From Leptodactylus fallax (lineage: Eukaryota > Chordata > Amphibia > Anura > Leptodactylidae): a stretch of DNA of 64,000 bases. Under the pieces are notes generated by a model. The model ran no database searches, was not told where the DNA came from, and was given only the letters and a program-made list of their open reading frames with translations. A program made the position numbers and the translations under genes. Shown piece by piece: positions 33,401 to 47,477 of the stretch (position 1 is its first letter; each line of letters opens with the position of its first letter). The DNA is taken from the NCBI GenBank assembly GCA_947044405.1, contig CAMRHE010000457.1:291001-355000 (forward strand), given 5' to 3'.

Positions 33401-36400
33401 ATAGCCTAGTAGATGTATATTATATATTATGTATATACTATATAGCCTAGTAGATGTATATTATATATTATGTATACACTATATAGCCTAGTAGATGTAT
33501 ATTATATATTATGTATACACTATATAGCCTAGTAGATGTATATTATATATTATGTATATACTATATAGCCTAGTAGATGTATATTATATATTATGTATAC
33601 ACTATATAGCCTAGCAGATGTATATTATATATTATGTATACACTATATAGCCTAGTAGATGTATATTATATATTATGTATATACTATATAGCCTAGTAGA
33701 TGTATATTATATATTATGTATACACTATATAGCCTAGCAGATGTATATTATATATTATGTATACACTATATAGCCTAGTAGATGTATATTATATATTATG
33801 TATACACTATATAGCCTAGTAGATGTATATTATATATTATGTATACACTATATAGCCTAGTAGATGTATATTATATATTATGTATACACTATATAGCCTA
33901 GTAGATGTATATTATATATTATGTATACACTATATAGCCTAGTAGATGTATATTATATATTATGTATACACTATATAGCCTAGCAGATGTATATTATATA
34001 TTATGTATACACTATATAGCCTAGTAGATGTATATTATATATTATGTATACACTATATAGCCTAGTAGATGTATATTATATATTATGTATACACTATATA
34101 GCCTAGTAGATGTATATTATATATTACGTATACACTATATAGCCTAGTAGATGTATATTATATATTATGTATACACTATATAGCTTAGCAGATGTATATT
34201 ATATATTATGTATACACTATATAGCCTAGTAGATGTATATTATATATTATGTATATACTATATAGCCTAGTAGATGTATATTATATATTATGTATACACT
34301 ATATAGCCTAGTGGATGTATATTACATATTATGTATACACTATATAGCCTAGTAGATGTATATTATATATTATGTATACACTATATAGCCTAGTAGATGT
34401 ATATTATATATTATGTATACACTATATAGCCTAGTAGATGTATATTATATATTATGTATATACTATATAGCCTAGTAGATGTATATTATATATTATGTAT
34501 ACACTATATAGCCTAGTAGATGTATATTATATATTATGTATACACTATATAGCCTAGTAGATGTATATTATATATTATGTATATACTATATAGCCTAGTA
34601 GATGTATATTATATATTATGTATACACTATATAGCCTAGTAGATGTATATTATATATTATGTATACACTATATAGCCTAGTAGATGTATATTATATATTA
34701 TGTATACACTATATAGCCTAGTAGATGATATTATATATTATGTATACACTATATAGCCTAGTAGATGTATATTATATATTATGTATACACTATATAGCCT
34801 AGTAGATGTATATTATATATTATGTATATACTATATAGCCTAGTAGATGTATATTATATATTATGTATATACTATATAGCCTAGTAGATGTATATTATAT
34901 ATTATGTATACACTATATAGCCTAGTAGATGTATATTATATATTATGTATACACTATATAGCCTAGTAGATGTATATTATATATTATGTATACACTATAT
35001 AGCCTAGTAGATGTATATTATATATTATGTATACACTATATAGCCTAGTAGATGTATATTATATATTATGTATACACTATATAGCCTAGTAGATGTATAT
35101 TATATATTATGTATACACTATATAGCCTAGTAGATGTATATTATATATTATGTATACACTATATAGCCTAGTAGATGTATATTATATATTATGTATACAC
35201 TATATAGCCTAGTAGATGTATATTATATATTATGTATACACTATATAGCCTAGTAGATGTATATTATATATTATGTATACACTATATAGCCTAGTAGATG
35301 TATATTATATATTATGTATATACTATATAGCCTAGTAGTATATGTATATTATATATTATGTATATACTATATAGCCTAGTAGATGTATATTATATATTAT
35401 GTATATACTATATAGCCTAGTAGATGTATATTATATATATACTATATAGCCTAGTAGATGTATATTATATATTATGTATACACTATATAGCCTAGTAGAT
35501 GTATATTATATATTATGTATACACTATATAGCCTAGTAGATGTATATTATATATTATGTATATACTATATAGCCTAGTAGATGTATATTATATATTATGT
35601 ATACACTATATAGCCTAGTAGATGTATATTATATATTATGTATACACTATATAGCCTAGTAGATGTATATTATATATTATGTATACACTATATAGCCTAG
35701 TAGATGTATATTATATATTATGTATACACTATATAGCCTAGTAGATGTATATTATATATTATGTATACACTATATAGCCTAGTAGATGTATATTATATAT
35801 TATGTATACACTATATAGCCTAGTAGATGTATATTATATATTATGTATACACTATATAGCCTAGTAGATGTATATTATATATTATGTATACACTATATAG
35901 CCTAGTAGATGTATATTATATATTATGTATACACTATATAGCCTAGTAGATGTATATTATATATTATGTATACACTATATAGCCTAGTAGATGTATATTA
36001 TATATTATGTATACACTATATAGCCTAGTAGATGTATATTATATATTATGTATACACTATATAGCCTAGTAGATGTATATTATATATTATGTATATACTA
36101 TATAGCCTAGTAGATGTATATTATATATTATGTATACACTATATAGCCTAGTAGATGTATATTATATATTATGTATAACTATATAGCCTAGTAGATGTAT
36201 ATTATATATTATGTATGCACTATATAGCCTAGTAGATGTATATTATATATTATGTATACACTATATAGCCTAGTAGATGTATATTATATATTATGTATAT
36301 ACTATATAGCCTAGTAGATGTATATTATATATTATGTATACACTATATAGCCTAGTAGATGTATATTATATATTATGTATACACTATATAGCCTAGTAGA

Positions 36401-37283
36401 TGTATATTATATATTATGTATACACTATATAGCCTAGTAGATGAATTATATATTATGTATACACTATATAGCCTAGTAGATGTATATTATATATTATGTA
36501 TACACTATATAGCCTAGTAGATGTATATTATATATTATGTATACACTATATAGCCTAGTAGATGTATATTATATATTATGTATACACTATATAGCCTAGT
36601 AGATGTATATTATATATTATGTATACACTATATAGCCTAGTAGATGTATATTATATATTATGTATACACTATATAGCCTAGTAGATGTATATTATATATT
36701 ATGTATACACTATATAGCCTAGTAGATGTATATTATATATTATGTATACACTATATAGCCTAGTAGATGTATATTATATATTATGTATACACTATATAGC
36801 CTAGTAGATGTATATTATGTATACACTATATAGCCTAGTAGATGTATATTATATATTATGTATACACTATATAGCCTAGTAGATGTATATTATATATTAT
36901 GTATACACTATATAGCCTAGTAGATGTATATTATATATTATGTATACACTATATAGCCTAGTAGATGTATATTATATATTATGTATACACTATATAGCCT
37001 AGTAGATGTATATTATATATTATGTATACACTATATAGCCTAGTAGATGTATATTATATATTATGTATACACTATATAGCCTAGTAGATGTATATTATGT
37101 ATACACTATATAGCCTAGTAGATGTATATTATATATTATGTATATACTATATAGCCTAGTAGATGTATATTATGTATACACTATATAGCCTAGTAGATGT
37201 ATATTATATATTATGTATACACTATATAGCCTAGTAGATGTATATTATATATCATGTATACACTATATAGCCTAGTAGATGTA

Positions 37284-38932
37284 CAGTCATATGAAAAAGT
37301 TTGGGCACCCCTATTAATCTTAATCATTTTTAGTTCTAAATATTTGGGTGTTTGCAACAGCCATTTCAATTTGATATATCTAATAACTGATGGACACAGT
37401 AATATTTCAGGATTGAAATGAGGTTTATTGTACTAACAGAAAATGTGCAATATGCATTAAACCAAAATTTGACCGGTGCAAAAGTATGGGCACCTCAACA
37501 GAAAAGTGACATTAATATTTAGTAGATCCTCCTTTTGCAAAAATAACAGCCTCTAGTCGCTTCCTGTAGCTTTTAATCAGTTCCTGGATCCTGGATGAAG
37601 GTATTTTTGACCATTCCTCTTTACAAAACAATTCCAGTTCAGTTAAGTTTGATGGTCGCCGAGCATGGACAGCCCGCTTCAAATTATCCCACAGATGTTC
37701 AATGATATTCAGGTCTGAGGACTGGGATGGCCATTCCAGAACATTGTAATTGTTCCTCTGCATGAATGCCTGAGTAGATTTGGAGCTGTGTTTTGGATCA
37801 TTGTCTTGCTGAAATATCCATCCCCGGCGTAACTTCAAATTCGTCACTGATTCTTGTACATTATTCTCAAGAATCTGCTGATACTGAGTTGAATCCATGC
37901 GACCCTCAACTTTAACAAGATTCCCGGTGCCGGCATTGGCCACACAGCCCCAAAGCATGATGGAACCTCCACCAAATTTTACAGTGGGTAGCAAGTGTTT
38001 TTCTTGGAATGCTGTGTTTTTTGGACGCCATGCATAACGCCTTTTTGTATGGCCAAATAACTCAATCTTTGTTTCATCCGTCCACAGGACCTTCTTCCAA
38101 AATGAAGCTGGCTTGTCCAAATGTGCTTTTGCATACCTCAGGCGACTCTGTTTGTGGCGTGCTTTCAGAAACGGCTTCTTTCGCATCACTCTCCCATACA
38201 GCTTCTCCTTGTGCAAAGTGTGCTGTATTGTTGACCGATGCACAGTGACACCATCTGCAGCAAGATGATGCTGCAGCTCTTTGGAGGTGGTCTGTGGATT
38301 GTCCTTGACTGTTCTCACCATTCTTCTTCTCTGCCTTTCTGATATTTTTCTTGGCCTGCCACTTCTGGGCTTAACAAGAACTGTCCCTGTGGTCTTCCAT
38401 TTCCTTACTATGTTCCTCACAGTGGAAACTGACAGGTTAAATCTCTGAGACAACTTTTTGTATCCTTCCCCTGAACAACTATGTTGAACAATCTTTGTTT
38501 TCAGATCATTTGAGAGTTTTTTTGAGGAGCCCATGATGCCACTCTTCAGAGGAGATTCAAATAGGAGAACAACTTGCAATTGGCCACCTTAAATACCTTT
38601 TCTCATGATTGGATACACCTGGCTATGAAGTTCAAAGCTCAGTGAGGTTACAAAACCAATTTTGTGCTTCAGTGAGTCAGTAAAAAGTAGTTAGGAGTAT
38701 TCAAATCAATAAAATGATAGGGGTACCCAAATTTTTGCACCGGTCAAATTTTGGTTTAATGCATATTGCACATTTTCTGTTAGTACAATAAACCTCATTT
38801 CAATCCTGAAATATTACTGTGTCCATCAGTTATTAGATATATCAAATTGAAATGGCTGTTGCAAACACCCAAATATTTAGAACTAAAAATGATTAAGATT
38901 AATAGGGGTGCCCAAACTTTTTCATATGACTG
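37284..38932 (-). mobile_element. complete Tc1-like transposon with about 200-bp inverted ends
   Basis: 1649-bp element flanked by TA (37282-37283 and 38933-38934) in the satellite. The ends begin CAGTCATATGAAAAAGTTTG; the first about 200 bp of each end read identical by eye and then diverge (AAAAGTATGGGCACC versus AAAAATTTGGGTACC). It encodes one uninterrupted transposase on the minus strand. Structure, target site and open frame fit a recent, possibly autonomous Tc1/mariner element. Confidence 0.96.
37512..38534 (-). CDS. Tc1-like transposase, 340 aa, apparently intact
   Basis: This enzyme cuts the transposon at its inverted repeats and reinserts it at TA. The frame opens at 38579 (355 codons); I chose the Met at 38534 (MGSSKKLSNDLK) because it gives the usual Tc1 length of about 340 residues. 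Positions below count from 38579. Two helix-turn-helix (paired-like) subdomains occupy about 20-135, with the linker GRPRKIS at 74-80 and a basic nuclear-localisation-like run just after. A glycine-rich box, KFGGGSIMLWG, lies at 201-211. Catalytic residues are Asp168 (WTDETKIE), Asp259 (FQQDNDPKH) and Glu294 (NIIEHLW); there are 34 residues between the last two, the DD34E signature of Tc1. The Glu block reads SSDLNIIEHLW rather than the usual [11 protein letters not shown]. No stop or frameshift. It differs clearly from the family at 51530 and 59678. Confidence 0.95.
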   Translation of the reverse strand: MGSSKKLSNDLKTKIVQHSCSGEGYKKLSQRFNLSVSTVRNIVRKWKTTGTVLVKPRSGRPRKISERQRRRMVRTVKDNPQTTSKELQHHLAADGVTVHRSTIQHTLHKEKLYGRVMRKKPFLKARHKQSRLRYAKAHLDKPASFWKKVLWTDETKIELFGHTKRRYAWRPKNTAFQEKHLLPTVKFGGGSIMLWGCVANAGTGNLVKVEGRMDSTQYQQILENNVQESVTNLKLRRGWIFQQDNDPKHSSKSTQAFMQRNNYNVLEWPSQSSDLNIIEHLWDNLKRAVHARRPSNLTELELFCKEEWSKIPSSRIQELIKSYRKRLEAVIFAKGGSTKY

Positions 38933-41900
38933 TATATTATATATTATGTATACACTATATAGCCTAGTAGATGTATATTATATATTATGTATATACTATA
39001 TAGCCTAGTAGATGTATATTATATATTATGTATACACTATATAGCCTAGTAGATGTATATTATATATTATGTATATACTATATAGCCTAGTAGATGTATA
39101 TTATATATTATGTATATACTATATAGCCTAGTACATGTATATTATATATTATGTATACACTATATAGCCTAGTAGATGTATATTATATATTATGTATACA
39201 CTATATAGCCTAGTAGATGTATATTATATATTATGTATATACTATATAGCCTAGTAGATGTATATTATATATTATGTATATACTATATAGCCTAGTAGAT
39301 GTATATTATATATTATGTATACACTATATAGCCTAGTAGATGTATATTATATATTATGTATACACTATATAGCCTAGTGGATGTATATTATATATTATGT
39401 ATATACTATATAGCCTAGTAGATGTATATTATATATTATGTATACACTATATAGCCTAGTGGATGTATATTATAAATTATGTATACACTATATAGCCTAG
39501 TAGATGTATATTATATATTATGTATACACTATATAGCCTAGTAGAGGTATATTATATATTATGTATACACTATATAGCCTAGTAGATGTATATTATATAT
39601 TATGTATACACTATATAGCCTAGTAGATGTATATTATATATTATGTATACACTATATAGCCTAGTAGATGTATATTATGTATACACTATATAGCCTAGTA
39701 GATGTATATTATATATTATGTATACACTATATAGCCTAGTAGATGTATATTATATATTATGTATATACTATATAGCCTAGTAAATGTATATTATATATTA
39801 TGTATATACTATATAGCCTAGTAGATGTATATTATATATTATGTATACACTATATAGCCTAGTAGATGTATATTATATATTATGTATACACTATATAGCC
39901 TAGTAGATGTATATTATATATTATGTATATACTATATAGCCTAGTAGATGTATATTATATATTATGTATACACTATATAGCCTAGTAGATGTATATTATA
40001 TATTATGTATATACTATATAGCCTAGTAGATGTATATTATATATTATGTATACACTATATAGCCTAGCAGATGTATATTATATATTATGTATACACTATA
40101 TAGCCTAGTAGATGTATATTATATATTATGTATATACTATATAGCCTAGTAGATGTATATTATATATTATGTATACACTATATAGCCTAGTAGATGTATA
40201 TTATATATTATGTATACACTATATAGCCTAGTAGATGTATATTATATATTATGTATACACTATATAGCCTAGTAGATGTATATTATATATTATGTATACA
40301 CTATATAGCCTAGTAGATGAATATTATATATTATGTATACACTATATAGCCTAGTAGATGTATATTATATATTATGTATACACTATATAGCCTAGCAGAT
40401 GTATATTATATATTATGTATACACTATATAGCCTAGTAGATGTATATTATATATTATGTATATACTATATAGCCTAGTAGATGTATATTATGTATATACT
40501 ATATAGCCTAGTGGATGTATATTATATATTATGTATACACTATATAGCCTAGTAGATGTATATTATATATTATGTATACACTATATAGCCTAGTAGATGT
40601 ATATTATGTATATACTATATAGCCTAGTAGATGTATATTATATATTATGTATATACTATATAGCCTAGTAGATGTATATTATATATTATGTATACACTAT
40701 ATAGCCTAGTAGATGTATATTATATATTATGTATACACTATATAGCCTAGTAGATGTATATTATATATTATGTATATACTATATAGCCTAGTAGATGTAT
40801 ATTATATATTATGTATATACTATATAGCCTAGTAGATGTATATTATATATTATGTATACACTATATAGCCTAGTAGATGTATATTATATATTATGTATAC
40901 ACTATATAGCCTAGTAGATGTATATTCTATATTATGTATACACTATATAGCCTAGTAGATGTATATTATATATTATGTATACACTATATAGCCTAGTAGA
41001 TGTATATTATATATTATGTATACACTATATAGCCTAGTAGATGTATATTATGTATACACTATATAGCCTAGTAGATGTATATTATATATTATGTATACAC
41101 TATATAGCCTAGTAGATGTATATTATATATTATGTATATACTATATAGCCTAGTAGATGTATATTATATATTATGTATATACTATATAGCCTAGTAGATG
41201 TATATTATATATTATGTATACACTATATAGCCTAGTAGATGTATATTATATATTATGTATACACTATATAGCCTAGTAGATGTATATTATATATTATGTA
41301 TACACTATATAGCCTAGTAGATGTATATTATATATTATGTATACACTATATAGCCTAGTAGATGTATATTATATATTATGTATACACTATATAGCCTAGT
41401 AGATGTATATTATGTATACACTATATAGCCTAGTAGATGTATATTATATATTATGTATACACTATATAGCCTAGTAGATGTATATTATATATTATGTATA
41501 CACTATATAGCCTAGTAGATGTATATTATTTATTATGTATACACTATATAGCCTAGTAGATGTATATTATATATTATGTATATACTATATAGCCTAGTAG
41601 ATGTATATTATATATTATGTATATACTATATAGCCTAGTAGATGTATATTATATATTATGTATACACTATATAGCCTAGTAGATGTATATTATATATTAT
41701 GTATACACTATATAGCCTAGTAGATGTATATTATGTATACACTATATAGCCTAGTAGATGTATATTATATATTATGTATACACTATATAGCCTAGTAGAT
41801 GTATATTATATATTATGTATACACTATATAGCCTAGTAGATGTATATTATATATTATGTATATACTATATAGCCTAGTAGAGGTATATTATATATTATGT

Positions 41901-42652
41901 ATACACTATATAGCCTAGTAGATGTATATTATATATTATGTATACACTATATAGCCTAGTAGATGTATATTATGTATATACTATATAGCCTAGTAGATGT
42001 ATATTATATATTATGTTGACACTATATAGCCTAGTAGATGTATATTATATATTATGTATATACTATATAGCCTAGTAGATGTATATTATATATATACTAT
42101 ATAGCCTAGTAGATGTATATTATATATTATGTATACACTATATAGCCTAGTAGATGTATATTATATATTATGTATACACTATATAGCCTAGTAGATGTAT
42201 ATTATATATTATGTATATACTATATAGCCTAGTAGATGTATATTATATATTATGTATACACTATATAGCCTAGTAGATGTATATTATATATTATGTATAC
42301 ACTATATAGCCTAGTAGATGTATATTATATATTATGTATACACTATATAGCGTAGTAGATGTATATTATATATTATGTATATACTATATAGCCTAGTAGA
42401 TGTATATTATATATTATGTATATACTATATAGCCTAGTACATGTATATTATATATTATGTATACACTATATAGCCTAGTAGATGTATATTATATATTATG
42501 TATACACTATATAGCCTAGTAGATGTATATTATATATTATGTATGCACTATATAGCCTAGTAGATGTATATTATATATTATGTATATACTATATAGCCTA
42601 GTAGATGTATATTATATATTATGTATATACTATATAGCCTAGTAGATGTATA

Positions 42653-43477
42653 CGCAGTAGGCTTAGATACGACTGATATTATATATGATGCTGCTCATAG
42701 AGCGCTGCCACTTATTATGTAGCCATCGGTGACTAGGACTGGCCATGGTCTTATATAACACACATGTGTAGTACGGGGCTGCCGTACACACGTCTATGTA
42801 TGTACAACAGGCGGTGATGTAGGAGTAACCATGGACATGGCAGTCCGCCTGATCCCCCCCCTGCTCACAGCCATGATGGTGAAGGGTGCAGAGGACTACT
42901 GAGCACAGCGGTGTGTCTTCACTGCCATCTAGTGGTGACTTCTAGGAATTGCTGCGGCTCCAGACTAAACTCAGTCCCTCAATTCATCATCCTGGTAATT
43001 ACACTGATCCTTCCCATTAATTAAATCATCCCAAACTGCAGTTCACGCTAATTCCTAGCAGGACGTTTCTATCGCCGCGACTGCGCACCGCCATTATGTG
43101 CACGTGAGGGATTCCGCCTCATATCTACAGGAATCACCTCCATGATTTACAGCTCACGTAGACCCACACATAAACAGGAAGTCAGCGGTTTGTGAGGAGC
43201 GTCCATAGTGGAATCCAGTGGATTAGATAAATAATTCACCGCCGTGACTTGTACTTGTGGTTTTCTGTATATCCGTGAAATTATTAAAGCAGTTTTCTGT
43301 CTCGTCGCTAAGGAGGACTGCAGCATCCATAACAATCACAGCACGTCCTCAGCAACCCCGGTGATACGTCCAGTACCTGCCTGGGGACATTTCTATAGGC
43401 ATAAAGCTTAAAGTAGTGCAGATGACAGCCCTCCCAAAATTACACCCCTAAATTAATACAGACCACAGGCCGGGCCC
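42653..43477. other. unique island between two satellites
   Basis: About 820 bp of non-repetitive sequence. The first bases (GGCTTAGATACGACTGATA) resemble the decayed 41-bp unit at 29952-30410. The centre holds an AT-rich ATTAATTAAATCATCC segment and GTGCACGTGAGG. No coding region. Possible regulatory block, from composition only. Confidence 0.4.
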
Positions 43478-46400
43478 CCTAAAGAAATAGTAACCCTGGA
43501 TCAGGCCCCCTAAAGTAATACTAACCCCAGACCAGGCCCCCTAAAGTAATACTAACCCCCGGACCAGGCCCCCTAAAGTAATACTAACCCCAGACCAGGC
43601 CCCCTAAAGTAATACTAACCCCGGACCAGGCCCCCTAAAGAAATAGTAACCCTGGATCAGGCCCCCTAAAGTAATGCTAACCCCAGACCAGGCCCCCTAA
43701 AGTAATACTAGCCCCCGGACCAGGCCCCCTAAAGTAATACTAACCCCCGGACCAGGCCCCCTAAAGTAATACTAACCCCAGACCAGGCCCCCTAAAGTAA
43801 TACTAACCCCAGACCAGGCCCCCTAAAGTAATACTAACCCTGGACCAGGCCGCCTAAAGTAATACTAACCCCAGACCAGGCCCCCTAAAGTAATACTAAC
43901 CCCGGACCAGGCCCCCTAAAGTAATACTAACCCTGGACCAGGCCGCCTAAAGTAATACTAACCCCGGACCAGGCCCCCTAAAGTAATACTAACCCCAGAC
44001 CAGGCCCCCTAAAGTAATACTAACTCCGGACCAGGCCCCCTAAAGTAATACCAACCCCGGACCAGGCCCCCTAAAGTAATACCAACCCCGGACCAGGCCC
44101 CCTAAAGTAATACTAACCCCAGACCAGGCCCCCTAAAGAAATAGTAACCCTGGATCAGGCCCCCTAAAGTAATACCAACCCCGGACCAGGCCCCCTAAAG
44201 TAATACTAACCCCCGGACCAGGCCCCCTAAAGTAATACTAACCCCCGGACCAGGCCCCCTAAAGTAATACTAACCCCGGACCAGGCCCCCTAAAGTAATA
44301 CTAACCCCGGACCAGGCCCCCTAAAGTAATACTAACCCCAGACCAGGCCCCCTAAAGTAATACTAACCCCCGGACCAGGCCCCCTAAAGTAATACTAACC
44401 CCAGACCAGGCCCCCTAAAGTAATACTAACTCCGGACCAGGCCCCCTAAAGTAATACCAACCCCGGACCAGGCCCCCTAAAGTAATACCAACCCCGGACC
44501 AGGCCCCCTAAAGTAATACTAACCCCCGGACCAGGCCCCCTAAAGAAATAGTAACCCTGGATCAGGCCCCCTAAAGTAATACTAACCCCAGACCAGGCCC
44601 CCTAAAGTAATACTAACCCCCGGACCAGGCCCCCTAAAGTAATACTAACCCCAGACCAGGCCCCCTAAAGTAATACTAACCCCCGGACCAGGCCCCCTAA
44701 AGAAATAGTAACCCTGGATCAGGCCCCCTAAAGTAATACTAACCCCCGGACCAGGCCCCCTAAAGTAATACTAACCCCCGGACCAGGCCCCCTAAAGTAA
44801 TACTAACCCCCGGACCAGGCCCCCTAAAGAAATAGTAACCCTGGATCAGGCCCCCTAAAGTAATACTAACCCCAGACCAGGCCCCCTAAAGTAATACTAA
44901 CCCCCGGACCAGGCCCCCTAAAGTAATACTAACCCCAGACCAGGCCCCCTAAAGTAATACTAACCCCCGGACCAGGCCCCCTAAAGAAATAGTAACCCTG
45001 GATCAGGCCCCCTAAAGTAATACTAACCCCCGGACCAGGCCCCCTAAAGTAATACTAACCCCCGGACCAGGCCCCCTAAAGTAATACTAACCCCCGGACC
45101 AGGCCCCCTAAAGAAATAGTAACCCTGGATCAGGCCCCCTAAAGTAATACTAACCCCAGACCAGGCCCCCTAAAGTAATACTAACCCCCGGACCAGGCCC
45201 CCTAAAGTAATACTAACCCCAGACCAGGCCCCCTAAAGTAATACTAACCCCCGGACCAGGCCCCCTAAAGAAATAGTAACCCTGGATCAGGCCCCCTAAA
45301 GTAATACTAACCCCCGGACCAGGCCCCCTAAAGTAATACTAACCCCCGGACCAGGCCCCCTAAAGTAATACTAACCCCCGGACCAGGCCCCCTAAAGTAA
45401 TACTAACCCCCGGACCAGGCCCCCTAAAGAAATAGTAACCCTGGATCAGGCCCCCTAAAGTAATACTAGCCCCGGACCAGGCCCCCTAAAGTAATACTAA
45501 CCCCGGACCAGGCCCCCTAAAGTAATACTAACCCCGGACCCGGCCCCCTAAAGTAATACTAACCCTGGACCAGGCCCCCTAAAGTAATACTAACCCCAGA
45601 CCAGGCCCCCTAAAGTAATACTAGCCCCGGACCAGGCCCCCTAAAGTAATACTAGCCCCGGACCAGGCCCCCTAAAGTAATACTAGCCCCGGACCAGGCC
45701 CCCTAAAGTAATACTAACCCCAGACCAGGCCCCCTAAAGTAATACTAGCCCCGGACCAGGCCCCCTAAAGTAATACCAACCCCTAAAGTAATACTAACTC
45801 CGGACCAGGCCCCCTAAAGTAATACCAACCCCTAAAGTAATACTAACTCCGGATCAGGCCCCCTAAAATAATACTAACCCCGGACCAGGCCCCCTAAAGT
45901 AATACTAACCCCGGACCAGGCCCTCTAAAGTAATACTAACCCCGGACCAGGCCCCCTAAAGTAATACTAACCCCCGGACCAGGCCCCCTAAAGTAATACT
46001 AACCCCCGGACCAGGCCCCCTAAAGTAATACTAACCCCCGGACCAGGCCCCCTAAAGTAATACTAACCCCCGGACCAGGCCCCCTAAAGTAATACTAACC
46101 CCCGGACCAGGCCCCTTAAAGTAATACTAGCCCCGGACCAGGCCCCCTAAAGTAATACTAGCCCCGGACCAGGCCCCCTAAAGTAATACTAACCCTGGAC
46201 CAGGCCCCCTAAAGTAATACTAACCCCTGACCAGGCCCCCTAAAGTAATACTAGCCCCGGACCAGGCCCCCTAAAGTAATACCAACCCCGGACCAGGCCC
46301 CCTAAAGTAATACTAACCCTGGACCAGGCCCCCTAAAGTAATACCAACCCCGGACCAGGCCCACTAAAGTAATACTAACCCCAGACCAGGCCCCCTAAAG

Positions 46401-46606
46401 TAATACTAACCCCGTACCAGGCCCCCTAAAGTAATACTAACCCCGGACCAGGCCCCCTAAAGTAATACTAACCCCGGACCAGGCCCCCTAAAGTAATACT
46501 AACCCCTAAAGTAATACTAACCCCGGACCAGGCCCCCTAAAGTAATAATAACTCCGGACCAGGCCCCCTAAAGTAATAACAACCCTGGACCAGGCCCTCT
46601 AAAGTA
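43478..46606. repeat. 31-32 bp GC-rich minisatellite, about 100 copies
   Basis: The unit is CCCCCTAAAGTAATACTAAC + CCCGGACCAGG. The variant AAAGAAATAGTAACCCTGGATCAGG is spaced alternately 157 and 127 bp between 44542 and 45267, a 284-bp higher-order repeat. The array continues after the inverted-repeat insertion at 47519. Confidence 0.97.
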
Positions 46607-47222
46607 ATAATTTCACAGACCCATATAACAGAGATACCGATATCTAAAACTTCACTTTTATTAGTGTAAATTTTAAAAGATAATAACCCACTTTCTAACA
46701 GGGCTCAAATAAATAATCCGCTAATATCATGTAGAGCTAGACAGATCTACAGATTGACATGATTTAAGATAAGGACTAGCAGTCCATTATTCCAAATAAC
46801 TTAAATGAATGAGTATGACCAAACCTGCAAAAAAAAAAAAGTGCGGTCACACTAAAATATATCTGCTGAATTATGTTGGATTAGCAGTTGTTACTGCTCA
46901 GAAGTAATTTTTCATTTGCCGCTGTTGAATCTTTTAGATGAAACGCGTTGGGCAGGCAATTTTAGGACTAGAAGAGTTATATAGTTCTAAGCTATTTGCA
47001 GTGTGGAAATATATTTTGTCTTTTATTGGAATACCTGGTCCATTTTTTCCTGTTGGCGTGGCGTTAGGCCAGTAACCTCAGGTTAAATAGGAATGCAGGA
47101 TTCCATTGGTGTTTGATAGACAAAATTTATGACAAAAGATTCAACCTGCAAACAGACTTGATTTGGATTGAGGCAGTTCAGTCTGATTATATTGGGTGAG
47201 ATGCAGTTATCTATTTTAACCC

Positions 47223-47258
<36 letters not shown>

Positions 47259-47477
47259 GTTTGGTCATGCTCATTCATTTAAGTTATTTGGAATAATGGA
47301 CTGCTAGTCCTTATCTTAAATCATGTCAATCTGTAGATCTGTCTAGCTCTACATGATATTAGCGGATTATTTATTTGAGCCCTGTTAGAAAGTGGGTTAT
47401 TATCTTTTAAAATTTACACTAATAAAAGTGAAGTTTTAGATATCGGTATCTCTGTTATATGGGTCTGTGAAATTATT
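46607..47477. mobile_element. large inverted-repeat element inserted in the 31-bp array
   Basis: Two nearly identical arms of about 220-240 bp. The left begins AATAATTTCACAGACCCATA and the right ends ATGGGTCTGTGAAATTATT. They enclose a loop of about 400 bp with GATGAAACGCGTTGGGCAGG and a T run of about 32 (47228-47259) opposite an A12 run (46829-46840). The array resumes only at about 47519, leaving 41 non-array bases on the right. No transposase frame. Probably a non-autonomous foldback transposon; superfamily unknown. Confidence 0.75.

Larger units (their letters stand above)
30411..42652. repeat. 12-kb AT-rich 41-bp satellite, about 258 units
   Basis: The unit is ATATAGCCTAGTAGATGTAT + ATTATATATTATGTATACAC + T. 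The main variant is GTATACACT versus GTATATACT; minor ones are TAGTGG, TAGCAG and GAGG. Ten 32-bp units lacking 9 bp (GATGTATATTATGTATA) occur only between about 36800 and 42000. A Tc1 element (37284-38932) interrupts the array at a unit's GATGTA|TATTAT site. If the KCNAB exons are real, the array lies in an intron of that gene. Confidence 0.98.

Noticed and set aside
38009..38248. 79-codon plus-strand frame in the Tc1 element
   Set aside because: Antisense shadow of the transposase.
30411..42652. CRISPR array or bacterial repeat
   Set aside because: Units are contiguous with no unique spacers, and the context is vertebrate.
30411..42652. Centromeric satellite
   Set aside because: A 41-bp unit in a 12-kb block flanked by genes and unique DNA is better called an interstitial array; centromere identity cannot be shown from sequence.
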